Origin: an uncultured Lachnospiraceae bacterium
Lineage (GTDB): Bacteria > Bacillota > Clostridia > Lachnospirales > Lachnospiraceae
Assembly (NCBI GenBank): GCA_945621435.1
Contig: CALZBR010000002.1
Location: forward strand, 1-64,000
DNA: 64,000 bases
Direction of reading: 5' to 3'
Of this stretch, positions 45,323 to 53,074 are shown one piece after another. Each line of letters opens with the position of its first letter. Positions within the stretch are counted from its first letter, which is position 1. Position numbers and translations under genes: made by a program. Under the pieces are notes generated by a model that was not told where the DNA came from, made no database searches, and saw only the letters and a program-made list of their open reading frames with translations.

Positions 45323-45406
45323 AATTTTCCTCCATTCCTGCGGGATTATCCCGTCTTGATTTCTTTCTTACACATCCAATCATACGCGATAGTGCAAAAG
45401 GAAAAT

Positions 45407-45445
45407 ATCATACCGGAGTAATAAATTCGTAAAATAAAAGTAAAG
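45407..45445 (-). promoter_or_regulatory. Pho box and promoter of the pst operon
   Basis: Minus strand: CTTTAC (45445-45440), TTTTAC (45434-45429), TATTAC (45423-45418), each 11 bases apart, then -10 TATGAT (45412-45407). It follows directly on the amidase stop codon. Confidence 0.7.
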
Positions 45446-45979
45446 TCATCTTGTACGCAGGGTTTCGATGATGCCATCCGCGATTGCCTGTGCCACATCA
45501 TAAAAGCGATCATCCAGAAGCTGATTGTCCGCGTCTGTATTGATAAAGCCCACCTCCACCAGCACTGCCGGCATGTTCGTCCGGTTCAGCACTACCAGGT
45601 TGGGACGCTCATTCACCCCCTGATTCACAAATCCCACCATCTCTAACTGCTCATTTATGTTTGCTGCCAGCCTTGCCGCCTCACCGTATCGGTTGTACAC
45701 AAGTGTCTCCACCCCGGTATACTGATTCGGGTATGGACTGGAATTGCGATGAATGGAAACAAAATAGTCCGCGCCTACGGCATTTCCCTCCATGGCCTTC
45801 TGAAAAGGGGACTCATAGACATCCGTGGTTCTGGTATAGTATACCTCTATCCCGTTTCTCTCAAGAATATCTCCCACCGCAAGAGCCAGCGCCAGGGCAT
45901 CGTCCTTTTCCTGCCGCCCCCGGTACGTGGCTCCCGGGTTTGCCCCTCCGTGACCGGCATCGATTACAACAAGTGCCAT
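45446..45979 (-). CDS. N-acetylmuramoyl-L-alanine amidase, catalytic domain only
   Basis: 177 residues, a complete Amidase_3 fold: zinc ligands in DAGHGG, the ETLVYN Glu and SIHRNSS His, and the catalytic Glu in LVEVGFINT. It cuts the MurNAc-L-Ala bond of peptidoglycan. No signal peptide or wall-binding module, so it is either cytoplasmic, used in lysis or sporulation, or exported by a non-classical route. Its Shine-Dalgarno (GGGAG) is the 3' arm of a terminator hairpin, with the U-tract as spacer. Confidence 0.88.
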   Translation of the reverse strand: MALVVIDAGHGGANPGATYRGRQEKDDALALALAVGDILERNGIEVYYTRTTDVYESPFQKAMEGNAVGADYFVSIHRNSSPYPNQYTGVETLVYNRYGEAARLAANINEQLEMVGFVNQGVNERPNLVVLNRTNMPAVLVEVGFINTDADNQLLDDRFYDVAQAIADGIIETLRTR

Positions 45980-46020
45980 AAAAAAACTCCCACATAGCTT
46001 TTTTATAAGCTATGCGGGAG
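45980..46020 (-). terminator. Terminator hairpin that also holds the amidase ribosome binding site
   Basis: CTCCCGCATAGCTT and AAGCTATGTGGGAG form a 14-bp stem (one G-U) on the minus strand, followed by U7 and then directly the ATG of the amidase. Confidence 0.85.
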
Positions 46021-46050
46021 GAATCCCATTCGTGTATGTTTTGCCTCAAA

Positions 46051-47067
46051 TCAGTTTTCTTTCCAGATCAGCTCTGCAATCCCCGAACAAACAGGAAATA
46101 AAACAGCTGCCACGGGCCAGACAATCCAGCTGACATCCCATTGCATGTTATAAAAACTGACAGCAAGATAGATGGCGGTCACAAGGCTCCAGTAGATAGT
46201 GTGGACCCGCTGTCTCTTCTTTTCATGTCTCTTGTTGGATTTATCGAAATCCCCTTCCTCCAACAGTTTTTTGTAGCTTTCCATGATACAGGATACTCTG
46301 ATGATCATATTAACGCCTGCACCGACCATTAACAGCAGAAGTCCTACCAGCGCAGTCATCACTGCATCCTCCGTGTTCTCCGGCAGTTTCATCATGCAGG
46401 CACCCACAATCAGCGGGACAACACTGATGACACACAGGATCACACCAAGCGCCATGAAGCGGATATATTTATCCTGATACTCTTCTTTCTTCTGCTTTAC
46501 CATACCGGATACGCCGTAACCGGTGTCGATGTTTTCATACTCCAGGAATTTATATTTATCCAGCTTGGAGCCGGTAATAATAAACTGATACACCGCAAAG
46601 GCTATGCAGCCAAACAATGCCAGCAGTCCGATTCCCGCTGCAGCCTCCTCCGAGATGCCGAAGAATCCGCCTTCGGAGAGACCGGCAAGCACAATCAGTA
46701 TAATGGGAGCATAGATGCAAAGCATCACAGCGTTGGCCAAGGCCGGTGTGGTCTTCTTTACCGTATGTAAATATTCATTGGTTTCCTCCATGGATACCTT
46801 GCGAAGGGGAGGCTCATGCCTGGAATCCTCCAGCGTAATCTCCGCAGTCGCCTGAGGCTCCTGGGCCTCCACCTCATCCTTTAACAGGTAATCGATGCTC
46901 ACGCCGAAGACCTCTGACATGGCAATGATCTTCTGCAGATCCGGCACCGCCTGTGCCCCTTCCCACTTGGACACGGATTGTCTGGATACGGATAATTTCT
47001 CCGCCAGCTCCTCCTGTGACCAACCGTTCTTTTTTCTTTCGTTCATTATCTTGTCTGCTAAAATCAT
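46051..47067 (-). CDS. XRE-type HTH membrane protein
   Basis: 338 residues. The N-terminal HTH (about 10-62: SQEELAEKLSVSRQSVSKWEGAQAVPDLQKI) is joined by a linker to five or six hydrophobic helices (about 105-335). It may be a membrane-bound regulator; such proteins are common in Lachnospiraceae and poorly understood. RBS GGAAAGG. It ends at a strong terminator. Confidence 0.85.
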   Translation of the reverse strand: MILADKIMNERKKNGWSQEELAEKLSVSRQSVSKWEGAQAVPDLQKIIAMSEVFGVSIDYLLKDEVEAQEPQATAEITLEDSRHEPPLRKVSMEETNEYLHTVKKTTPALANAVMLCIYAPIILIVLAGLSEGGFFGISEEAAAGIGLLALFGCIAFAVYQFIITGSKLDKYKFLEYENIDTGYGVSGMVKQKKEEYQDKYIRFMALGVILCVISVVPLIVGACMMKLPENTEDAVMTALVGLLLLMVGAGVNMIIRVSCIMESYKKLLEEGDFDKSNKRHEKKRQRVHTIYWSLVTAIYLAVSFYNMQWDVSWIVWPVAAVLFPVCSGIAELIWKEN

Positions 47068-47126
47068 ATTTTTTCCTTTCCGGCTTTCCGCCCCTTCGTT
47101 GATGTCATCACCTTATCAGAAAAGGC

Positions 47127-47178
47127 GGTTGCAGGCTATCAATTCGACTTTTCAATTTGTCAACCGACAGTTGCAACC
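47127..47178 (-). promoter_or_regulatory. Promoter/operator of the HTH-membrane gene
   Basis: -35 TTGACA at 47163-47158, with a poor -10 (GATAGC) at 17 bases. GGTTGCA (47127-47133) and TGCAACC (47172-47178) are inverted and flank it. Likely an autoregulatory operator; weak evidence. Confidence 0.4.
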
Positions 47179-47237
47179 TTGATTTCATGGGCATTTCCGG
47201 AAACTTTTTTCATAAATTCGGCAAAATATCAATAGAC

Positions 47238-49001
47238 TCAACCCGCAAACTGAGCATTGTAAAGATTCGCATAGAAACCGCCGGCGGCCAGTAGCGTTTC
47301 GTGATTTCCCTGCTCGATGATATTACCATCCTTCATCACCAGAATAATATCCGCTTCCTGGATGGTGGACAGACGATGAGCCACAATAAAGCTGGTCCTG
47401 CCCTCCATCATGGTGGCAAAGGCATTCTGGATCCTCAGCTCGGTTCTGGTATCAATGGAGGAGGTCGCCTCATCCAGGATCAGCATGGGCGGAAGACACA
47501 GCATCACCCTTGCAATGCAGAGCAGCTGCTTCTGCCCCTGGGAAAGGCTTCCGCCGTCCTCCGTGATCACGGTGTCATACCCCTCCGGCAGACGTTTGAT
47601 AAAGCTGTGGGCATGCGCAGCCTTGGCTGCAGCTATGACTTCGTCTTCCGTAGCCTCCGGCCTGCCCATACAGATATTATCGCGAATGGTTCCGGATCTC
47701 AGCCAGGTCTCCTGCAGCACCATACCGTACGAGGTTCTCAGACTGCCTCTGGTCATCTCCCGGATATCCTTACCCTCCACCAGTATCCTGCCGCTGTTGA
47801 CATCGTAAAACCGCATGAGCAGATTGATCAGTGTAGTCTTGCCGCAGCCGGTAGGTCCCACGATGGCCACACGCTGACCGGGCTTTACCTCCAGATTGAA
47901 GTTCTCAATCAACTTCTTCTCAGGGACATAGCTGAAGGACACGTTCTCCAGCTTCACATTCCCTCTCACATTTTCCAAAACATAAGCATCCGGAACCTCC
48001 GGTACCTGGGGTTCCTCATCAATCAGCTCAAAGATACGTGCCGCACAGGCCAAAGCATTCTGCAATTCCGTAATCACCCCTGATATCTCATTGAAGGGCT
48101 TGGTGTACTGGTTCGCATAGCTCAGGAAACAGGAAAGGCGTCCCACACTGATACCGCCACGGATGGCTAACAGTGCTCCGAAGATTCCAACGCCGGCATA
48201 CACCAGACTATTGACAAAACGGGTACAGGGATTGGTCAGGGAGGAGAAGAAAATTGCCTTCAGGGAGCATTTTTCCAGCCTGCCGTTAATCTCTGCAAAC
48301 TGCTCCTTTACCTTTTCTTCCCTGGCAAATATTTTCACCACCTTCTGATTTCCAATCATCTCCTCGATCAGCGAGGTCTGCTCTCCTCTGGTCTCGGACT
48401 GCAGCTTGAACATGGAATAGGTTCTGGAGGCAATAAACTTTGCCACCAGGAAGGAAACAGGTGTTATACACACTACCACCAAAGTGATGGGGACATTGGT
48501 CACCAGCATGAAAAGCAGGGTGCCCAGAATCGTCAGAACCCCGGTAAACAGCTGGGTGAATCCCATCAGCAAACCGTCGGCAAAGGTATCCACATCTGCA
48601 ATGACTCTGCTCACAATATCACCATAGGACCGGGAATCCAGATATTTCAGAGGTAATTCTTCCAGCCTGTGAAACGCCCGTTCCCTGATATCCTTTACCA
48701 CATGATAGGTTATGTGGTTGTTGCAGGTGTTCATGACCCACTGCGCCGCCGCTGTCAGCAGCATGGCAATGCCTATTTTCTTTAAAATGGCAAAAACGCC
48801 GTCAAACTTTACCGCATCCTTTCCCAACAGGAGGTCCACCGCGTTACCGGTCAGAATAGGAATGTACAGGGTAAGCACCACGGTAACCGCTGCCAGTATC
48901 AGTGACAGTCCCACAAGGAGCCAATACTTTCTGATATATTGCAAAACCGTTTTTAATGTTGTCATTTGGCTTGTATTCTTCTTTTCTGTTGAATGAGCCA
49001 T
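47238..49001 (-). CDS. Heterodimeric ABC exporter, subunit with consensus Walker B
   Basis: 587 residues: six-helix exporter domain (about 1-320), then NBD. Walker A GPTGCGKTT, Walker B ILDEATSSID (catalytic Glu present), signature degenerate as LSQGQ rather than LSGGQ. The asymmetry matches its partner (49003-50769), which has a normal signature and a changed Walker B, the arrangement of TM287/288- or LmrCD-type exporters. The substrate is unknown (drugs, lipids or peptides). Starts one base after the partner's stop. Confidence 0.93.
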   Translation of the reverse strand: MAHSTEKKNTSQMTTLKTVLQYIRKYWLLVGLSLILAAVTVVLTLYIPILTGNAVDLLLGKDAVKFDGVFAILKKIGIAMLLTAAAQWVMNTCNNHITYHVVKDIRERAFHRLEELPLKYLDSRSYGDIVSRVIADVDTFADGLLMGFTQLFTGVLTILGTLLFMLVTNVPITLVVVCITPVSFLVAKFIASRTYSMFKLQSETRGEQTSLIEEMIGNQKVVKIFAREEKVKEQFAEINGRLEKCSLKAIFFSSLTNPCTRFVNSLVYAGVGIFGALLAIRGGISVGRLSCFLSYANQYTKPFNEISGVITELQNALACAARIFELIDEEPQVPEVPDAYVLENVRGNVKLENVSFSYVPEKKLIENFNLEVKPGQRVAIVGPTGCGKTTLINLLMRFYDVNSGRILVEGKDIREMTRGSLRTSYGMVLQETWLRSGTIRDNICMGRPEATEDEVIAAAKAAHAHSFIKRLPEGYDTVITEDGGSLSQGQKQLLCIARVMLCLPPMLILDEATSSIDTRTELRIQNAFATMMEGRTSFIVAHRLSTIQEADIILVMKDGNIIEQGNHETLLAAGGFYANLYNAQFAG

Positions 49002-49002
49002 C

Positions 49003-50769
49003 TTACCTGCCTCCTTCCTTTGCTGCCTTCAACCGTTCCTCGGGATACTGTGAGAAGTATATCTCACGATAGACATCACAATTCTTCATCAGCTCATCAT
49101 GGGTTCCGAGACCGGCCATCTCGCCGTCATCCAACACGATAATCTTGTCAGCATGACGAATGGTGGAAGCTCTCTGGGAGACAATAAAGGTTGTGGTGTT
49201 CCCTTCCAGTTCCCGAAGGGCTGCGCGGAGCTTCGCATCCGTTGCATAATCAAGGGCTGAGGCGCTGTCATCCAGAATCAGTATCTCAGGCTTTTTCACC
49301 AGGGCTCTGGCAATGGTGAGTCTCTGTCTCTGACCGCCGGAGAGATTCTTGCCGTTCTGTGCCACCTCGGCATCCAGCTTGCCAATCTTTCCCTCTACCA
49401 CTTCTCTTGCCTGGGCGGTATCAATTGCCTGCCACATCTCTTCCTCCGTGGCATCCTCCTTGCCCCACTGCAGGTTGCTGCGGATGGTTCCCTTGAACAG
49501 CACTGCCTTCTGAGGTACCATACCCACACGGTTCCGAAGCTCATTTTCGGACATATTCCTGATATCCGTTCCATTCAGACGAATCGCGCCCCCGGTCACA
49601 GGATAGAAGCCAGGGATCAGATTCACCAGAGAAGACTTGCCGGAGCCTGTTCCACCGATGATACCAACAGTCTCTCCCTTTCTCACTTCGAAATTCATAT
49701 CATGTAAGGTTTCCGCACCGGCCCCCGCATAGGTCAGGGATACATGATCAAACACAAGGAATGGAATTTCCCCACCCTGCATCTTATGATCTGCGGAACC
49801 TTCCTCACTCTCTCTGAGGACAGATCCGTTCTCTATCTCAAACACACCTGCAATCCGGTCGGCACAGGCAAGTGCTTTTGTGATGGTAACGATCAGGTTC
49901 GCCAGCTTTACCAGTTCCACCAGAATCTGCGACATGTAGTTAACAATGGCGATGACCTCACCCTGGGACAGATTGCCCAGATTTACCTGGATGGCTCCGC
50001 AATAGATCAAGGCAATGATTGCGCCGTTTACCACAATATAGGTCACAGGATTCATGATAGCGCTGATTTTGCCCACAAAGGTCTGACTGTCCGCCAGGGC
50101 TTCCGTATAATCACAGAAGCGCTTCTCTTCCTCCTCTTCCTTATGAAAGGCACGAATCACACGCACACCGGTGAGATTCTCTCTGGTGATGCCCAGTACC
50201 TTATCCAGATTCGACTGTACCTTTTTATACAAAGGCATGGTCCACATCATGATGCCAAAGACTACCACTGCCAGCAGCGGAATCGCCACCACAAAAATCA
50301 TCGCACTTTTGACATCAATGGTAAATGCCATAATCATGGCACCAAATACGATAATGGGGGATCTGAGGAACAATCTCAGTACCATATTAACCCCGGACTG
50401 TACCTGATTGATGTCGCTGGTCATCCGGGTGATCATGGTGGAGGTACCGGCTTTGTCAATATTGGTAAAATTCAGCCCCTGAATATGATCAAACAAAGCC
50501 TGACGAAGCTTGGTCGAGAATCCCACGGCTGCCTTCGCCGCAAAAAACTGAGCCGTAACGGCGGCAACCAAACCGATCACAGCCAGCACCAGCAGACACA
50601 GTCCCATCTTCACGATGTGTCCCGTATCCTGACCTCCGATCCCCTTGTCTATGATACTTGCCATAACAAGAGGTACCATCAGTTCAAAAAAGGCCTCCAA
50701 CAGCTTAAAAAGGGGGGCCAGAACCGACTCTTTTTTGTAATCCTTCAGATATTTGAGTAATCTCTTCAT
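49003..50769 (-). CDS. Heterodimeric ABC exporter, degenerate-site subunit
   Basis: 588 residues with six helices and a C-terminal NBD. Walker A GGTGSGKSS, signature LSGGQRQRL normal, but Walker B reads ILDDSASALD, an Asp where the catalytic Glu should be. This makes the degenerate site of a heterodimer. ATG with AGGAG seven bases upstream. A long palindrome lies just upstream. Confidence 0.93.
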   Translation of the reverse strand: MKRLLKYLKDYKKESVLAPLFKLLEAFFELMVPLVMASIIDKGIGGQDTGHIVKMGLCLLVLAVIGLVAAVTAQFFAAKAAVGFSTKLRQALFDHIQGLNFTNIDKAGTSTMITRMTSDINQVQSGVNMVLRLFLRSPIIVFGAMIMAFTIDVKSAMIFVVAIPLLAVVVFGIMMWTMPLYKKVQSNLDKVLGITRENLTGVRVIRAFHKEEEEEKRFCDYTEALADSQTFVGKISAIMNPVTYIVVNGAIIALIYCGAIQVNLGNLSQGEVIAIVNYMSQILVELVKLANLIVTITKALACADRIAGVFEIENGSVLRESEEGSADHKMQGGEIPFLVFDHVSLTYAGAGAETLHDMNFEVRKGETVGIIGGTGSGKSSLVNLIPGFYPVTGGAIRLNGTDIRNMSENELRNRVGMVPQKAVLFKGTIRSNLQWGKEDATEEEMWQAIDTAQAREVVEGKIGKLDAEVAQNGKNLSGGQRQRLTIARALVKKPEILILDDSASALDYATDAKLRAALRELEGNTTTFIVSQRASTIRHADKIIVLDDGEMAGLGTHDELMKNCDVYREIYFSQYPEERLKAAKEGGR

Positions 50770-50795
50770 TTTGTAACTCCTGTTTCTTTGTTTTG

Positions 50796-50897
50796 TCCCA
50801 TCCTGCGCCCGGGTTTCTTCGCTGCGAGACCTGCATATTCCATAGCGGACTGTGTGGAATATGCAGGTCTTGGCGGAAACCCAAGTGCGGGATGGGA
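50796..50897. repeat. Long palindromic intergenic element
   Basis: A near-complete inverted repeat over ~102 bases. Inner stem GACCTGCATATTCCA/TGGAATATGCAGGTC (50828-50842, 50855-50869) with a 12-base loop; outer arms TCCCATCC/GGATGGGA (50796, 50890) and GGGTTTC/GAAACCC between. The arms are imperfect. No U-tract and no coding frame. It fits a MITE or folded RNA spacer between sfp and the ABC exporter. Confidence 0.65.
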
Positions 50898-50903
50898 GGG
50901 AAT

Positions 50904-51581
50904 CTATGAAATGGTAGATTTCTTACGACAGATGCTGAGTGCATAACCCTCCGGCGCCGGAGGTTCCAACCATTCTATATCGTTTCTGGCCGATACAGCT
51001 TCGGTTATCAGCCCGGTAAAGATGCCTTCCCCGGTCAGCTTTCCCAGTGCTTCCTTTTTCGTCCATAGCTGATAGAAATTCTTAACCAGATCCTCCCCGG
51101 CACAATCGGCAAGAAACCGTTTCTCTTCATCTGAGAAAAAGCGTTCTGCGATTTGATGCAGCCTTTTCCCCTCTTCCATCTTTTGAAGGTCGGCACCTAT
51201 TTCTCTCTCGGACACCGCACACAGCACATAAGTGCCCGAATGAGAAATACTGAACTGAACCGGGATATCCTTTAAGTATGGTTTCCCATGGGCACCATAA
51301 CCATAATTCAGCGATAGGGGATAATTTTCCTCTGTCATTTCCGCCAATAATTCACTGACAGTAAACCTTCGCAAAAAAGCTGCGGTAAGCTTTCGCTCCG
51401 CCACAGCCTTCTGCAACAGCAGTCCGGCTCCGCGGCTTGCCGCCCGGGCTGTCCTGCCTTGTATTCGACTCACCTTCTCCAGACGATGGGAATCCAGTCT
51501 GGCGTCGACACTCTGTACCAAAGAAGAATCATCACTGTCCAATAATTCCTCCAGGTTCAGAAGATAAACTCTATCCTGCAT
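50904..51581 (-). CDS. 4'-phosphopantetheinyl transferase, Sfp type
   Basis: 225 residues. Transfers phosphopantetheine from CoA to a carrier protein Ser. Motifs: IGADLQKM (Mg2+ ligand), RFFSDEEKRFL and the WTKKEALGK core. N-terminal region with the FSISHSG motif. It lies 22 bases after the GH5 gene. No NRPS or PKS is in the window, so the carrier is unknown; it may instead serve fatty-acid ACP. Confidence 0.92.
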   Translation of the reverse strand: MQDRVYLLNLEELLDSDDSSLVQSVDARLDSHRLEKVSRIQGRTARAASRGAGLLLQKAVAERKLTAAFLRRFTVSELLAEMTEENYPLSLNYGYGAHGKPYLKDIPVQFSISHSGTYVLCAVSEREIGADLQKMEEGKRLHQIAERFFSDEEKRFLADCAGEDLVKNFYQLWTKKEALGKLTGEGIFTGLITEAVSARNDIEWLEPPAPEGYALSICRKKSTIS

Positions 51582-51603
51582 ATCAGATTCTCCACATCTG
51601 CAG

Positions 51604-53058
51604 TTAATCAGATGTCTCTTTTTTCTTTTTCCCTTTTACAAGAACCACCACAAAAAGTACGATACCAAGAACACACAATACTGTGCCGGCGATGAGCCAG
51701 ACCGCTATGGACAAAATAGAAGTTGGGCTCCCGGAGTCTTTCTCGGTGTCCTTATCCTCAGTGTCCTTGTCTTTAGAGTCCTTATCCTCAGTGTCCTTGT
51801 CTTCAGAATCCTTGTCTTTTCCGGACCCATCCCTGGAATCCTCACCTTGAGAATCTTTGTCCTTGTCCTCTAATCCGTCATCTGCTTTGAAATACTCACC
51901 CTTCGTTCCCAGATATTTCAACAGTGCATTGACATAGGCGGTATCATACACCTCCAGGGTACTTCTGTTCAGCACTCCGAAGCGCTCTCCCTTATCTGCA
52001 CCTTTTTCGGGGACATTATTGTCCCATACCATGCAGGCAATGCCCATATCTGCGCACTTTTTGGTGTAATATTCTGCCCACTTCACTCTTTCTTCCGTGT
52101 TGGCCTTGTCTGTGGCACCGAATTCACCGATGTAAACAGGAATATTCTTTGAGACAAAATTATTGTTTACTTCGTTAAAAAACCAATCCAGTTCTCCTTT
52201 AAAGGAAGCGGTAAATTGTGTGCCTGCTCCCTCAGAAGTATTCACGTTCATGGCAAAATTATACGGAGTGTATGCATGAATGGCAACGCCAACCATGTTC
52301 GCTTTATCCTCCGGAAGCTGATATCCGGAGATTCTGGCTCCGTCAATGGAGGCGTCATAGCCGGGACACATTACCAGTCTGGTGGCATTGTTACCGCCGG
52401 CAGCCCGAATCGTATCCAGTCCGTTCCGGTTGATTTTGTTGATACATTCCACTGCATCCAGTACCTCTGCAGGAGGATTGTTGATATCAAACCACCATTC
52501 ATATGTACTGCCCACAATTCTGGGCTCGTTGAACACCTCAAAGACCAGATGATAATCATAATCCGCAAATTCTGCGGCAACCTGCTCCCACACACAGGTG
52601 ACGAACTTGTTTGTCTCCTCAAATCTGTCGGAGGTAGGGCAAAAATACCCGGTCTGATCATCATGATGGATGTTAAGAATCACATAGAGATCATTCTCTC
52701 TGCAATAATCCACGACCGTCTTTACCCTGGCCATCCATTCCGCATCAATCCGGTAATCCGGTCCTGAAGTATGCTTCCCCCATGATACCGGAATTCTCAC
52801 CGTACTGAAGCCCAGCTCGGCAATCCTGTCAATCATTTCCTTTGTGGTCCTGGGATTGCCCCAGGCTGTCTCCAGATCAAGCCCGGAGGTCCAGTCTCCA
52901 AAGCTTTCCAGGGAGTTCCCCAGGTTCCAGCCTATTTTCATCTCTTTGATAATTTCCGTCGCACTTGGGCTCTCGGCGCGGGCACTCACCGGTGCCGTCA
53001 AGAATGCGCAAAGAACGCCACCTAACAAGGCAAAGCCAATTTTTTTAATCAGATTCAT
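51604..53058 (-). CDS. GH5 endoglucanase-type hydrolase, membrane-anchored
   Basis: 484 residues. Signal peptide (residues 1-28, cleavage after ARA), GH5 catalytic domain with GWNLGNSLE, FEVFNEP (acid/base Glu) and PVYIGEFGA (nucleophile Glu). An Asp/Lys/Ser/Glu tandem repeat linker (DKDSEDKDTEDK type, from about 51730 to 51870) precedes a C-terminal helix and KGKKKK tail that anchor it to the membrane. Cuts beta-1,4-glucans. ATG at 53058 with GGAG, 16 bases after aspS, so it shares the aspS transcript, an unusual partner. Confidence 0.92.
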   Translation of the reverse strand: MNLIKKIGFALLGGVLCAFLTAPVSARAESPSATEIIKEMKIGWNLGNSLESFGDWTSGLDLETAWGNPRTTKEMIDRIAELGFSTVRIPVSWGKHTSGPDYRIDAEWMARVKTVVDYCRENDLYVILNIHHDDQTGYFCPTSDRFEETNKFVTCVWEQVAAEFADYDYHLVFEVFNEPRIVGSTYEWWFDINNPPAEVLDAVECINKINRNGLDTIRAAGGNNATRLVMCPGYDASIDGARISGYQLPEDKANMVGVAIHAYTPYNFAMNVNTSEGAGTQFTASFKGELDWFFNEVNNNFVSKNIPVYIGEFGATDKANTEERVKWAEYYTKKCADMGIACMVWDNNVPEKGADKGERFGVLNRSTLEVYDTAYVNALLKYLGTKGEYFKADDGLEDKDKDSQGEDSRDGSGKDKDSEDKDTEDKDSKDKDTEDKDTEKDSGSPTSILSIAVWLIAGTVLCVLGIVLFVVVLVKGKKKKETSD

Positions 53059-53074
53059 CCTGCATACTCCACTC

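Noticed and set aside
51730-51870. Short tandem DNA repeat as a CRISPR or minisatellite
   Set aside because: It is in frame and encodes the Asp/Lys/Glu/Ser linker of the GH5 enzyme; unit length and lack of spacers exclude CRISPR.
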